From contig JAPPKM010000141.1 in assembly GCA_028874315.1 (NCBI GenBank), forward strand, positions 1 to 54,778: a DNA stretch of 54,778 nt, written 5' to 3'. The notes under the pieces are model-generated. The model was not told the origin of the DNA. It saw nothing but the letters and a program-made list of their open reading frames with translations, and ran no database searches. A program made the position numbers and the translations under genes. This document shows, one piece after another, positions 6,964 to 16,174 of this stretch (position 1 is its first letter; each line of letters opens with the position of its first letter). Source of the stretch: Chloroflexota bacterium. Lineage in GTDB: Bacteria; Chloroflexota; UBA11872.

Positions 6964-7080
6964 ATCACGACCGCAGGTCGCTCATCCGTCGATGGCACAT
7001 CCCGGTCCTCCAGCTCAGCGCTGGATGTGTAAACCATGTCTCCGAACGGGTGTAAACCATGTGTCCGGTCTGGACACCCA
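6964..7080 (+). repeat. IS-end-like direct repeat, copy B
   Basis: Second copy of the repeat at 4926-5035. It carries the same GCTGGATGTGTAAACCATG start, GTCTCCGAACG, and AACCATGTGTCCGGTCTGG with the GTGTCC/GGACAC dyad. Similarity extends upstream to GATCAC at about 6964. The two copies bracket a 2 kb segment with the ArsR/VOC operon and the unknown pair. Confidence 0.55.
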
Positions 7081-7211
7081 TGGGGAGCGGGGAAAGATGA
7101 GGAGCCGTGCCGGACGTGCGTGGGTGGAACGCAAGCTGGCCCGCGGCATCCCGACCGGGCTTAGAATCGCCACGAACCACTTTCGGTCGCTCACATTTCG
7201 GGGGAATCCGG

Positions 7212-8576
7212 TTGCCGTCTGCGCGTCCGGTTGTGCCCTCCCCCGCTACGGGCCCGCCTCAACTGCCCCTGCGTCAGATTCGCCGCCGCCTGTTTGCGCT
7301 CGGCTGGCCGGCCATGCTCGAGAACCTGATGCAGAGCGCGCTGTTCATGATCAACACGGCGCTGGCCGGCCGCCTGGGCGCCGAAGCCCTGGCGGCGGCC
7401 GGCATCTCCAACTTCCTGATGTTCTTTACCTTCTCGCTGTTTTTTGGCATGAGCATCGGGTGCCTGGCCCTGGTGGCCCGCGCCTTCGGCGGCGGCGACC
7501 TCACCACGGCTCACACGGCAGGCCGCCAGGGCATGCTCACCGCCGTCCTCGCCTCCTTCATCTCTGTATTCGTCCTCGTCTTCCTGGCCGACCCGATCCT
7601 GCGCCTGGTCGGCGGCTCCGAGGACATCGTCGCCATGGCCGCCCCGTACCTGGCCATCAGCGCCCTGAGCGCCCCCTTGCAGACCGTGGTGGTGATGGTT
7701 GGCGCCGTCCAGCGCGGCGTCGGCGACACCCGAACCCCGATGCTTGGTTCCGTACTGATGGCCGGCGTCGACCTGGTGGTTGGCCTGGTGCTGGTGACCG
7801 CCGGGTTCGGCCTGCTGGGTATCGCCGTGGCCATGGGCGTCGCCCGCCTGGCCACCGCGATCTTCATGCTCGTCGCGATCTACCGCACCCCCCACCGCGC
7901 CGGTAGCTTCGGTTCCTACCGTCCCGACTGGCCCATGCAGCGCCGCCTGCTACGGGTGTCCGGGCCCGCCGTCGGCGAGATGTTCATCACCATTGGCGGG
8001 ATCATGGCCTTCAGCATCATCGGCCTGCAGTTGGGCACGGTGTCATTCGCCGCCCAGAACGTGGTGGGCCCGATCATGTCGTTGGCGTATATGCCGTCGC
8101 TTGGACTGGGCGTGGCCGCCTCCACCGCCGTGGGCCAGAGCCTGGGCGCGCGCGACCCGCAGCTGGCCCACCGGTACGGGCGCGAGGCGGCCATTGCCGG
8201 GACGCTGGTCTCCACGCTGGTGGGCGTGGTGGTGTTCCTGTTTCCGCGTGCGCTGATGTCGGTCTTCACCACGGATCCGGCAGTGCTGGACGCGGGCGAA
8301 CTGCCGGTGCGAACCATCGGGATGTTCATGCCGGTCGTGGGGCTGGCAACCATCCTGCCCAGCGCCCTGCGCGGCGCCGGTGACACGCGCGCCATGCTGC
8401 TGATCTCCCTGCTGGCGCTCTGGACCATCCGGGTTCCGCTGGCCCTCGTCCTGGGCGTCGTCCTCGGCTTTGGTCTCACCGGCTTGTGGATCGGCGCCGG
8501 CGTCAACTACGTCACCATTGCCGTTGCCTCCCTGGTCCGCTTCGCCTCCGGCCGCTGGCAGACCATCCGCATATGA
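7212..8576 (+). CDS. MATE-family multidrug/Na+ efflux transporter
   Basis: About 454 residues with twelve predicted membrane segments in two related halves: FALGWPAMLENLMQSALFMI opens the first, GPAVGEMFITIGGIMAFSI opens the second (from about residue 248). The family exports cationic drugs or metabolites in exchange for H+ or Na+. The open frame reaches back to 7107, but the first 35 codons are not membrane-protein-like; TTG 7212 or GTG 7233 is more likely. The stop overlaps the ATG of the next gene (ATGA), so the two are translationally coupled. Confidence 0.85.
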   Translation: MPSARPVVPSPATGPPQLPLRQIRRRLFALGWPAMLENLMQSALFMINTALAGRLGAEALAAAGISNFLMFFTFSLFFGMSIGCLALVARAFGGGDLTTAHTAGRQGMLTAVLASFISVFVLVFLADPILRLVGGSEDIVAMAAPYLAISALSAPLQTVVVMVGAVQRGVGDTRTPMLGSVLMAGVDLVVGLVLVTAGFGLLGIAVAMGVARLATAIFMLVAIYRTPHRAGSFGSYRPDWPMQRRLLRVSGPAVGEMFITIGGIMAFSIIGLQLGTVSFAAQNVVGPIMSLAYMPSLGLGVAASTAVGQSLGARDPQLAHRYGREAAIAGTLVSTLVGVVVFLFPRALMSVFTTDPAVLDAGELPVRTIGMFMPVVGLATILPSALRGAGDTRAMLLISLLALWTIRVPLALVLGVVLGFGLTGLWIGAGVNYVTIAVASLVRFASGRWQTIRI

Positions 8577-9301
8577 GCAACGTGAGGGTTGACCTGCTAC
8601 CGGGCACGCTGGCCCCCGATCCTCAGGGCGTCTGTGCCGTTGTGGACGTGATCCGAGCCACCACCACCCTGGTCGCGATGGCCGAGGCCGGTGACCCGGA
8701 GGTCTGGATCGCCGGGGATGTCGACGCCGCCCGACAGGCGGCTCAGCAGCTGGGTCCCGGCACGCTTCTTTGCGGTGAACGCGGCGGCCTGCCGCCGGAG
8801 GGATTCGACCACGGCAACTCGCCGCGCGAGTTCCAGGACACCGACCTCAGCGGCCGCCGGGCCGTGCTCTCGACCACCAACGGCGCCTATGCCATCGAAC
8901 GCTGGGGACAGTCCCGCCGCACCTGCATCGCCGGCCTCCGCAACGCGGGCGCGGTGGCCGATTGCCTGCTGGCGGACCCCGATGTGCCGACGATCACCAT
9001 CGCGTGCGCCGGCCGTTCGGGCGCGCTGGCGCTGGACGACGTTTACACGGCCGGCGTCATCGTTGAGCGGCTGCGAGACGCGTCGCCGGATCTCAAGCTC
9101 GACGAGTCAGCCGTCGCCGCTCTCCACGTGGCCGCCGGATACCCGTCGGCCGAAGCGGCGCTGGCCGCCTCTCGCAGCGGCCAGGCGCTCAAGCCCGTTG
9201 GCCTCTGGGAGGACGTGATCTACTGCGCCCAGGTCGACGTGTCGCAGGCAGTTCCCGAGGTCGGCGGCCAGGGCCGCATCCGGGTCTGGGGCGGCGCCTA
9301 G
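8573..9301 (+). CDS. comB: 2-phosphosulfolactate phosphatase family (ComB)
   Basis: 242 residues. Family blocks are present in order: VVDVIRATTTLVAM (about 23-36), LCGERGGLPPEGFDHGNSP (about 66-84) and AVLSTTNGAYAI (about 98-109), then ITIACAGRSGALALDD. ComB is Mg-dependent and hydrolyses 2-phosphosulfolactate to sulfolactate. In archaea this belongs to coenzyme M synthesis; in bacteria it is linked to sulfolactate formation. No other sulfolactate gene is nearby. Its ATG overlaps the upstream MATE stop, and it meets the next minus-strand gene in a 4-base convergent overlap. Confidence 0.85.
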   Translation: MSNVRVDLLPGTLAPDPQGVCAVVDVIRATTTLVAMAEAGDPEVWIAGDVDAARQAAQQLGPGTLLCGERGGLPPEGFDHGNSPREFQDTDLSGRRAVLSTTNGAYAIERWGQSRRTCIAGLRNAGAVADCLLADPDVPTITIACAGRSGALALDDVYTAGVIVERLRDASPDLKLDESAVAALHVAAGYPSAEAALAASRSGQALKPVGLWEDVIYCAQVDVSQAVPEVGGQGRIRVWGGA

Positions 9302-10632
9302 GTGTCGTCGCTGCGCCGCGCGACCAGCTTCGGCGCATCAGCTTCCAGCTGCGCCGCGCACTCCTTGGCGATGCGCACGTTGTAGTTCGTCCCGCGGTCC
9401 TCGGGGTAGATCTGCGCCGTGTTGCAGATGTAGAACCCGGGAATCGGCGACGGATACGGCGGCTTCCGCCGCTGGTAGCCCGCCTCGATCACCGGCTGCG
9501 CCACCGGGTCCCGCGATACCCAGGCCTCCTCGATGTGCTCCCGCCGGAACGCCGGGAACACCTTTGCGATCGGGTCCACGAACCGCTCGATCAGCACGTC
9601 GTCATCCAGCTGGAAGAACTCATGCTCCGGCGGCAGGTAGTTGCTCACGTACAGCAGCCGCTTGCCGCCGTAGCGTTCGCGATCCACGTAGTTCGTGTGC
9701 TCGATCAGCCCGGCGAATGGCAGGTCGCGGTCGCCGATGTTGGTCCAGTAGTAGCGCGAGAGCTGTTCGCGAATCTGGATGAGCGCCACGCACGCTCCCA
9801 CGTATGCGGTGGCGGCCAGCGAGTCCGTGAAGCCGCGGCGCGACGGCGGCAGCAGCCGCCGGATGATCGGCAGCCCGACGGTCGCGACCACGGCGTCGGC
9901 TTGCACCGGCTCGTCGTTCACCCGCAGCGCCGGGGCGCCAGGCTCGCCGATCGTGATCTCCTGCACCGGCGAAGCCAGCCGCAGCTCCGCCCCGCGCTCC
10001 CGTACCGAGTCCGCCAGCGCGTCCACGATGACCCGGAAGCTGCCGCGGAAGTACCCGAGCCGCTCCCGTCGCTTGTCGGCCGTTCGCGTGCGCGCCCGGG
10101 CCATCAGCCGCGCCCACATCCAAGCCATCGAGACCGATTCCCAGTGCCCGGCGAACTTGGCCCGCAGCATCGAGGCGAAGATGGCCTCGAAGGCCTCGCG
10201 GCCCACGTAGCGGGGCAGCACCTCCGCCGCCGTCAGGTCTTCAAATGGCCCGTAGTCCGTCCGGCGCTGCAGCAGCACCGAGCCAAGCCCCAGCCGCAGC
10301 CGCGCCCAGTGACTCAGCGCCCCAAAGCGCAGCAAGTCCAGCGGCGAGGTGAACGGGTAGAGCCGGCCACCGAGGAAGTAGCCCATCTCGGGCTCCGGCC
10401 ACTCCAGCCGGTCGCCAACGCCCAGCTCCTCGGCGAGGCCGATCATGAAGCTGTCGTGCGTGAACAGGTGGTGATAGAACCGCTCCACCGGCTCGCCGCC
10501 CACCTCCACGGTGGCCAGCTCCCCGCCAGGCCGCGGCGCCGCCTCAACCAGCGTGACGCCGTGGCCCAGCTTCAGCAGCTCATGCGCCAGCGCCAGACCG
10601 GTAATGCCGGCGCCGACGATCACGACTTTCAC
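9298..10632 (-). CDS. NAD(P)/FAD-dependent amine-oxidase-like oxidoreductase
   Basis: A 444-residue flavoprotein. The N-terminal dinucleotide fold is clear: KVVIVGAGITGLALAHEL with GxGxxG, then the acidic end of strand 2 in VTLVEAAPRPGG. The C-terminal FAD-contacting segment reads ICNTAQIYPEDRGTNYNVR. The overall form resembles the protoporphyrinogen oxidase/UDP-galactopyranose mutase-like group that acts on sugars or lipids. It overlaps the Agl23-like gene by 4 bases, and that gene overlaps the DUF2298 gene by 4 bases, so all three form one operon and probably one glycan or lipid-glycan pathway. Exact substrate unknown. Confidence 0.75.
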   Translation of the reverse strand: MKVVIVGAGITGLALAHELLKLGHGVTLVEAAPRPGGELATVEVGGEPVERFYHHLFTHDSFMIGLAEELGVGDRLEWPEPEMGYFLGGRLYPFTSPLDLLRFGALSHWARLRLGLGSVLLQRRTDYGPFEDLTAAEVLPRYVGREAFEAIFASMLRAKFAGHWESVSMAWMWARLMARARTRTADKRRERLGYFRGSFRVIVDALADSVRERGAELRLASPVQEITIGEPGAPALRVNDEPVQADAVVATVGLPIIRRLLPPSRRGFTDSLAATAYVGACVALIQIREQLSRYYWTNIGDRDLPFAGLIEHTNYVDRERYGGKRLLYVSNYLPPEHEFFQLDDDVLIERFVDPIAKVFPAFRREHIEEAWVSRDPVAQPVIEAGYQRRKPPYPSPIPGFYICNTAQIYPEDRGTNYNVRIAKECAAQLEADAPKLVARRSDDT

Positions 10633-12332
10633 AGGCGGAACGGTCCCAGCGGTCCCTCGTTCAACAGGTCCGTCCGCACATACAGCATGAAGTCATACGA
10701 GCCCTTGGGAACCGGCGGTTCCTCGCGCGTCAACAACCAGTGTAGGAATGACCTGCGCGCTTGCGGATCCGCCAGGAACTCGCCCAGGAATCCCGGGCCC
10801 CAGCCCTTGTAGGTGTGCTCAGGGAACCACCAGCGCAGTTTCATCTCGCGGCCCACGAATTCGGGAAGCTGGATCCCAAGCACGTTGGCGCTGGATGGGG
10901 ACATGAGGACGATCTGCGCTTGTTGGGCGTCTTCCAGGTTCATGTCTTTGGTATACAGCGCGTCCGTGTAGTCGCGCAGGTACCAGACTGTCGGCCAGGC
11001 GTAGTCGTTGTCGATGAGCAGCGGCAGCTTGTCGCCGAGCCCGGTCCGCCTGGCGGCCTCGTCCACGATCGCGGCAACTTCCTTCACGTCGTCCGTGGTT
11101 TGCACGTACACGACCAGGTCGTTCGGCACGCTGCCGCGCTCGTAGGTGATTGGTATGGCGAACCACACCGTCCAGAAGAGCAGGCCAGCGCTTAGCACGC
11201 CCACGATGGCTCGCGGAATCTTCGGTCGCGGCTCGTCGAACCAGCGGCCTACCCACCAGCAGGCCAGCAGCAGCGGGGGCCACAGCAGGTGCAGCACCAG
11301 CCAGGGCGCCTTCTCACCAGCGGCCGAGTAGACGATCCAGGTCACAACGATCCACACGCCCAGCACCAGCGGCAGGAGGTGACGCGCCCGGCGGCCCCGG
11401 ATCAGGGCAACCGCGCCGAGCAATAGCGCAAACGGTTCGTACAGACCCAGGAACATTGCGTAGTAGAACCAGGGCTGATTGACGCGTTCCGATTCGTGGA
11501 CGCCCGTCCAGTACTCGATGGAACTGGTGAAGGCCGCGCGAAAGCCCGGAAGGTAGGTGAGAAAGGACGTGTAGAACGCGAAGACGATGAGCACAAACGT
11601 CAGAGCGCCGTAGACCACGTGCTCCACGTCGACACCCAGCGAACGATAGGCGCTGAGCGCCTGCGTACCCAGCGGGGACGCCGCGGCGCCACGACGCCGC
11701 GCTCGGAACGCCACCGCACCGACACATAGCAGCACGACGACCAGCGCAAAGCCGTGGATGAAGGTGTTTTCCTTGGTCGCCAGCGAAAGTCCCAGCGACG
11801 CCCAGGCCAGGTAGATCCAGCGGCGCCGCGGCTGCTCCAGGTAGCGCATGACCGAGCCGACCAGAAGAAGGGTGAACAGGGTCACGTAGATGTCCATGCG
11901 CAGGAATCGGGAGTAATAGAGGAAAGCGGTCGAGATCGTCATGGCCGCCATCGCCAGCGGCGTTCCGGTGCGGCCCAGTTCCGGACGAAAGATCAGCAGC
12001 GCGCCAACGGAGGCGACGCCGAACAGCGCCGGGATCACGCGTCCAAGGGCATCGTTGACACCGGCGGCCAGGAACACGATCACGTTGCCGAAGTAGAGCA
12101 ACGGCCCGTGGTACGCCGGGTCATATCGAAACTGCTTGCCATTGATCATGTCGTTGGACTCTTTGGCGTGAATCGCCTCGTCGTGGTGATACACACGCTC
12201 GCCCAGATCGAAGAAACGAAGGCCGGCGGCAGCGGCCAGTATCAGTGCGTAGATCAGCCACTCGCCGCGCGACCAGCCGAACCAGGCCGGGCGGGCCAGC
12301 CAGCCGCTCAGCGTGTTCGTGAGGGCGCTCAC
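10629..12332 (-). CDS. TIGR03663/Agl23-like polytopic membrane protein (GT-C type)
   Basis: A 567-residue membrane protein of the GT-C glycosyltransferase type. After the first membrane segment comes HHDEAIHAKESND (about residues 46-58), the acidic loop expected to hold the catalytic/donor-binding residues of lipid-linked sugar transferases. About eleven hydrophobic segments follow, then a soluble C-terminal domain with a conserved-looking PTVWYLRDYTDALY. Archaeal Agl23 is called flippase-activity-associated; the Chloroflexota homologues are uncharacterised. It lies between the FAD oxidoreductase and DUF2298 genes with 4-base overlaps on both sides. Confidence 0.75.
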   Translation of the reverse strand: MSALTNTLSGWLARPAWFGWSRGEWLIYALILAAAAGLRFFDLGERVYHHDEAIHAKESNDMINGKQFRYDPAYHGPLLYFGNVIVFLAAGVNDALGRVIPALFGVASVGALLIFRPELGRTGTPLAMAAMTISTAFLYYSRFLRMDIYVTLFTLLLVGSVMRYLEQPRRRWIYLAWASLGLSLATKENTFIHGFALVVVLLCVGAVAFRARRRGAAASPLGTQALSAYRSLGVDVEHVVYGALTFVLIVFAFYTSFLTYLPGFRAAFTSSIEYWTGVHESERVNQPWFYYAMFLGLYEPFALLLGAVALIRGRRARHLLPLVLGVWIVVTWIVYSAAGEKAPWLVLHLLWPPLLLACWWVGRWFDEPRPKIPRAIVGVLSAGLLFWTVWFAIPITYERGSVPNDLVVYVQTTDDVKEVAAIVDEAARRTGLGDKLPLLIDNDYAWPTVWYLRDYTDALYTKDMNLEDAQQAQIVLMSPSSANVLGIQLPEFVGREMKLRWWFPEHTYKGWGPGFLGEFLADPQARRSFLHWLLTREEPPVPKGSYDFMLYVRTDLLNEGPLGPFRL

Positions 12333-14488
12333 GGAGCTTGTCGAACCTCGAAGATTGTCGTTGCGCCGTTGGAATAGGCCGCGGCAAGATCCCGGCCGAG
12401 ACGCTGCGCGATGTCGGAACCGTAGCGCTCCCGCTCGGAATCGCCGGCGACGACGTGCGTGACGGCATAGCGATCCAGCACGGCGCGACGCCGAGCGGCG
12501 TCATCGGTTCGGTAGGCGGTGTCGATGTCGGCCGTTCGAGCCGCGATCCGTGGGTCGGATTCCCTCCAGAGTTCCTCGTGTTGGATCCAGCCGATCACGG
12601 TGGGGATTCCTGTCCAGGTCGACATGCGTGAGTCGCCTGAATAGGCACGACCGGGCGCTTCCAGCAGCACGGCATGGCGAGGCGCATGCGCTCGCAGCCA
12701 CTCGGCCGCGGCGACCTCCGATGGCCGGCTTTGCCGATCGGCGGCCAGCCCGTCCAGCGATCCGGAGACAACGCTGGCCTCGGTTTTTGCGCGGGCGGCG
12801 ACGATCGGATAAGCCAGCGCGGGGACGGCCAGCAGTGCGAAGACGGTCACTACCGCGCTGCGCGTCAAATTCAGGCGCAAACCGCCCGGTTTCACGAGCC
12901 GGCGCCACGTCAGTAGCAGGCTTGGTCCAGCCGCAACGGCCAACAGGCCCCAGGCCTGGTAGTGCAGTTTGAAGACGGTGTTCATTCGTTCATTCGGCGA
13001 GCCAAAAAAGTCGTCCACATAGAGAGTCTCGACTGCGGTAAGCAATCCCAAGCCAGCAAGCAGGAGCCACAGCAGCGCCGCCAAACCGGGCTCGTGGCGG
13101 CGCGACCAGAGCGCATAGGCGCTGAGCACGAGGAGTGCGGCGAGCGCGACGGCGACCTCCCCACGTGCTATCAGGGTAGCCCCAGCGCCGGCGGCGAGCA
13201 TGACGACAAGAAACTGGCGGCCGTCCGGGCGCGCGTCCCAGAGCAAGACTGCCAGCGTGGCGACCACCGCGGTCAACAGCAGGCCAAAGACCTGGAAGTA
13301 GTCGATCGCCTCGCTTCGGATCGTCACGACGCCGATCCCACGGCTGCCAGGCGCATAGTTCAGGGTATAGGGCAGCCAGGCGAGCACGCCGACGACCAAC
13401 GCCGCAGCCGCCGGAGGCACGAGCTGCAGCAGGCGTTCCCGGTCGCCCCAGGCCACGATGGCGCCGCCTGCCAGTACGAGTCCCGCGAACGTAGGCGCGT
13501 CCCAGGCATTGAGCGCGTAGAGGCCGCCAAGCACCAGGCCAGTGAGCGCACCGCAGCCGAGCCGTTGCGGCAGGGAGTCGTGCTCCGTCCGCGAAGCCGC
13601 AACGATCCACTGCACGGTCAGCGAGACGGCCAGCAGGATGATCGGAAGCGACATGACGTGTGGGTGCAGATCGCCCAGGATGAACGAGAAAGCCGGAAAC
13701 TCGTTGATCGTGTAATCAGTCAGCTGGCCGGATTCCTCACGCTGAATGGTGCGTGAGGCATTCCAGCCGATGCCCCGCCAAAAGTCCGTGGGCGCGTCCG
13801 GGTTATCGGAGAAGATGTCGCGCAGGACGGCCAGGTTGCCGACCAGCATCGTGAGACCGAGCGCCAGGCCGGCTGCAAGCGCTCGGGCTCGCCTTCCGGC
13901 GCCGGTGAGCACGGCCAGGTCGTATCCGGCGGAAGCCGCGGCCACCGCGCCGAGCGCGAAGAGCGCGGCCAGGGCCAGGTTGTAGCCCACGGCGGGCTCG
14001 GCTCCGCTGAGATGCACGCCGAAGGCGGCCATCGAGTAGCCCAGGTAGTAGTAGTTGACGGTCTCACCGGCAAACCAGGGGTCGGGCGGCGGGAATGACG
14101 TGGCGCGAGCGGCGGCATTGAGCAGGGCGAAGTCCATGGGCTTCTCGGTCCCGCCGATCTCCGGGTTGAGCCAGCGCAATCCTGCGCCGACCGCAAACAG
14201 CCCCAGCAGGAGCAGGCAGCCCCAGAGCCAAAGCCGGCGGTTGCCGCCACGGTCGCGCAAGCCGGAACGCAGCCACCAGGCCAGCACGGCGCTCAACGCC
14301 GCGAACGCCAGCAGCGCGGCCGCCGCGTAGCCGCGTCCGTTTGGGAAGAGACCGGTTGAGAGTCCGGCCCAGGCGAGATAATGGGCCAGAAAGAACCCGA
14401 TAGGCGCGGTCAGCAGGACACCGCGCGAAGGCAGACGGCGACACAGCAGAAAGGCCCACGGCACCCCGAGGACGGAGAACACCACCAA
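12329..14488 (-). CDS. DUF2298 (Chlor_Arch_YYY) membrane protein
   Basis: About 719 residues with many membrane segments. The family's tyrosine-rich motif is visible in the first extramembrane loop: WFAGETVNYYYLGYSMAA (about residues 138-155), followed by FSFILGDLHPHVMSLP (about 270-285) and VETLYVDDFFGSPNERMNTV. This set is characteristic of Chloroflexota/archaeal YYY proteins, thought to be GT-C-like enzymes of envelope glycan assembly. The frame is open upstream of the first usable codon (hydrophobic AIDLLLWAGALV), so the true start may be an unusual codon slightly further out. First gene of the three-gene operon. Confidence 0.8.
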   Translation of the reverse strand: MVVFSVLGVPWAFLLCRRLPSRGVLLTAPIGFFLAHYLAWAGLSTGLFPNGRGYAAAALLAFAALSAVLAWWLRSGLRDRGGNRRLWLWGCLLLLGLFAVGAGLRWLNPEIGGTEKPMDFALLNAAARATSFPPPDPWFAGETVNYYYLGYSMAAFGVHLSGAEPAVGYNLALAALFALGAVAAASAGYDLAVLTGAGRRARALAAGLALGLTMLVGNLAVLRDIFSDNPDAPTDFWRGIGWNASRTIQREESGQLTDYTINEFPAFSFILGDLHPHVMSLPIILLAVSLTVQWIVAASRTEHDSLPQRLGCGALTGLVLGGLYALNAWDAPTFAGLVLAGGAIVAWGDRERLLQLVPPAAAALVVGVLAWLPYTLNYAPGSRGIGVVTIRSEAIDYFQVFGLLLTAVVATLAVLLWDARPDGRQFLVVMLAAGAGATLIARGEVAVALAALLVLSAYALWSRRHEPGLAALLWLLLAGLGLLTAVETLYVDDFFGSPNERMNTVFKLHYQAWGLLAVAAGPSLLLTWRRLVKPGGLRLNLTRSAVVTVFALLAVPALAYPIVAARAKTEASVVSGSLDGLAADRQSRPSEVAAAEWLRAHAPRHAVLLEAPGRAYSGDSRMSTWTGIPTVIGWIQHEELWRESDPRIAARTADIDTAYRTDDAARRRAVLDRYAVTHVVAGDSERERYGSDIAQRLGRDLAAAYSNGATTIFEVRQAP

Positions 14489-14635
14489 GGCGCCAGCCCA
14501 GAGCAGCAGGTCGATGGCGCGACGCCTTTCGCGTTCGGGATTTGGACAAGGATTGAGGTCAGAATAGCCAGTGAGACGAGGACAATTCAGATTCGGCGGG
14601 TTTTTCCGGCCGCGCAGGCGGATGACGCCTTGCCC

Positions 14636-16174
14636 GTGAGTGTCGACAACACGACCGCGAGCGCAAGGCTCGACCCGGGTTCAGCCACGCGGCGCGCAAG
14701 GCTCTCGAGACGGGTGCTGCTGCGCGCCGGCCTATCCGGCGCCGGCGTGCTGCTGGCGGCGTGCACGCTGGATTCCGTGGACCAGGCGTTGCCAGCGGTG
14801 ACGGTGCCGCCGGCAGAAGTCGTACAGCCGCCGCCGCTACCCACGGCCACGCCCGAGGTACCGCCGAACTCGCCAATCGCGGCGCCCGCGGCCGCCGATG
14901 TACCGCGGGCGGCCGCCGCCACGATTCACTTCGAAGCCTGGGGGCCCCGAGTGCTGCTGGAGGCCTTTGCGGAGATCCAGCGTGAGTTTCAAGCGAAAGC
15001 ACCGTGGGTCACCGTGCAGACGCGTCTCGACAACGCGCTCACGTCGGATGGATTGCGCAGCCGCCTACGGCTGGGTGAAGGCCCAGACGTGACCCGCATC
15101 GCGCCGGAGGACGTATTCGACTTCACGGCGGCCGGCTTTCTCCACGGGCTCGGTGCGTGGGTGGAAGCGGACGCCGAGTTGCGGCGGGAGGCACCCGGCG
15201 CAGCCGACGCACGCACGGGGGCCGGCGGCGAGCGGTCCGTCGTCAGTCTCGGCGCCGCGCACCAGTGCGTGCTCTACAACACCGAGCACTTTGAGTCAGC
15301 AGGCGTTTCGGCGCCAACCAGCTGGCAACGCACCTGGACGCTGCCGGAGTTCGAGGAGGCGGCGCGACAGCTGGTGGTCGCCAGCAGCCAGCGCATTGAA
15401 CGCTTCGGACTGACGGCCATTCCTGCGTACGCACGTCCGGTCCTGGCTGAAGGCGGCGACCAGGGGTTCCTGAACGCCGAGCAGCGAGCGTCGGCCCTGG
15501 CGACGCCCGAACGCCAGGCACGATTGGAACGTCTGGCCAGCTGGCAAACAACCCTGGCCGTCGAGCTGCCGATTACCCACCGGTTCGTGGCCCCGTTCAG
15601 CGGCGGCTTGTCGTCAATGCACATTGACCGCACGGACGTGGGCCGGTGGATCCGCGCCGACGTCCCGTGGGCCGTGGCGCCGCTGCCGGGCTGGTACGGT
15701 CGCCAGGCGCTGACCGAGGCCGAGGAGCTGTGCGTGGCCGTACCGGCCCGCAGCCCCGAGCCCGACGCGGCCTGGACGTTCGCGCGATCGCTGCTGGACG
15801 CGCCGGCACAGCGGGCGCTGGTCCGGACCAATCTGCTGACACCTATGCGCCTGGAGACGCTGGAGGATCCGGCCTACCTGGATCCCAACCAGCGGCCGTT
15901 CGATCGGACGCCGCTGATCGAGGCGATTGGACAGACCATGCGCAGCCCGGCGCATCCGGGCGCCAAAGCCTGGCACGCGCGCACGGGCGACCCGATTGCG
16001 GTGGTGCGCCAGGGTGACGAGGAAGCCGCCGCCTACCTGGCGCGAACGGACAAGCTCATCACCCGACAGCTTCGACTGCGCGACTGGTCGGCGGCGGCCG
16101 ACCGGCCCGGATACCGGCAGCCGCTGCCCTATGGCAACCGTCTGCTGGCCGAACTGGAGGCACGCGGGCTCTAG
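14636..16174 (+). CDS. Tat-exported lipoprotein, ABC-type substrate-binding protein
   Basis: About 512 residues from a GTG start. The N-terminus has a twin-arginine motif (LSRRVLLRAGLSG, residues about 23-35) running into a lipobox LLAAC with Cys43. A Pro/Thr/Ala linker (about 50-95) follows, then a family-1-type solute-binding fold: IHFEAWGPRVLLEAFAEIQR, PDVTRIAPEDVFDFTAAGFL, VSLGAAHQCVLYNTEHF. Such proteins usually bind oligosaccharides or glycerol-3-phosphate. No permease or ATPase gene is adjacent, so this is an orphan binder. It is divergent from the DUF2298 operon, with about 145 bases between, and could serve that glycan pathway. Confidence 0.75.
   Translation: MSVDNTTASARLDPGSATRRARLSRRVLLRAGLSGAGVLLAACTLDSVDQALPAVTVPPAEVVQPPPLPTATPEVPPNSPIAAPAAADVPRAAAATIHFEAWGPRVLLEAFAEIQREFQAKAPWVTVQTRLDNALTSDGLRSRLRLGEGPDVTRIAPEDVFDFTAAGFLHGLGAWVEADAELRREAPGAADARTGAGGERSVVSLGAAHQCVLYNTEHFESAGVSAPTSWQRTWTLPEFEEAARQLVVASSQRIERFGLTAIPAYARPVLAEGGDQGFLNAEQRASALATPERQARLERLASWQTTLAVELPITHRFVAPFSGGLSSMHIDRTDVGRWIRADVPWAVAPLPGWYGRQALTEAEELCVAVPARSPEPDAAWTFARSLLDAPAQRALVRTNLLTPMRLETLEDPAYLDPNQRPFDRTPLIEAIGQTMRSPAHPGAKAWHARTGDPIAVVRQGDEEAAAYLARTDKLITRQLRLRDWSAAADRPGYRQPLPYGNRLLAELEARGL

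Noticed and set aside
14381-14635. N-terminal extension of the lipoprotein frame
   Set aside because: These 85 codons are antisense to the DUF2298 start and lie ahead of the Tat signal, which must be near the true N-terminus.
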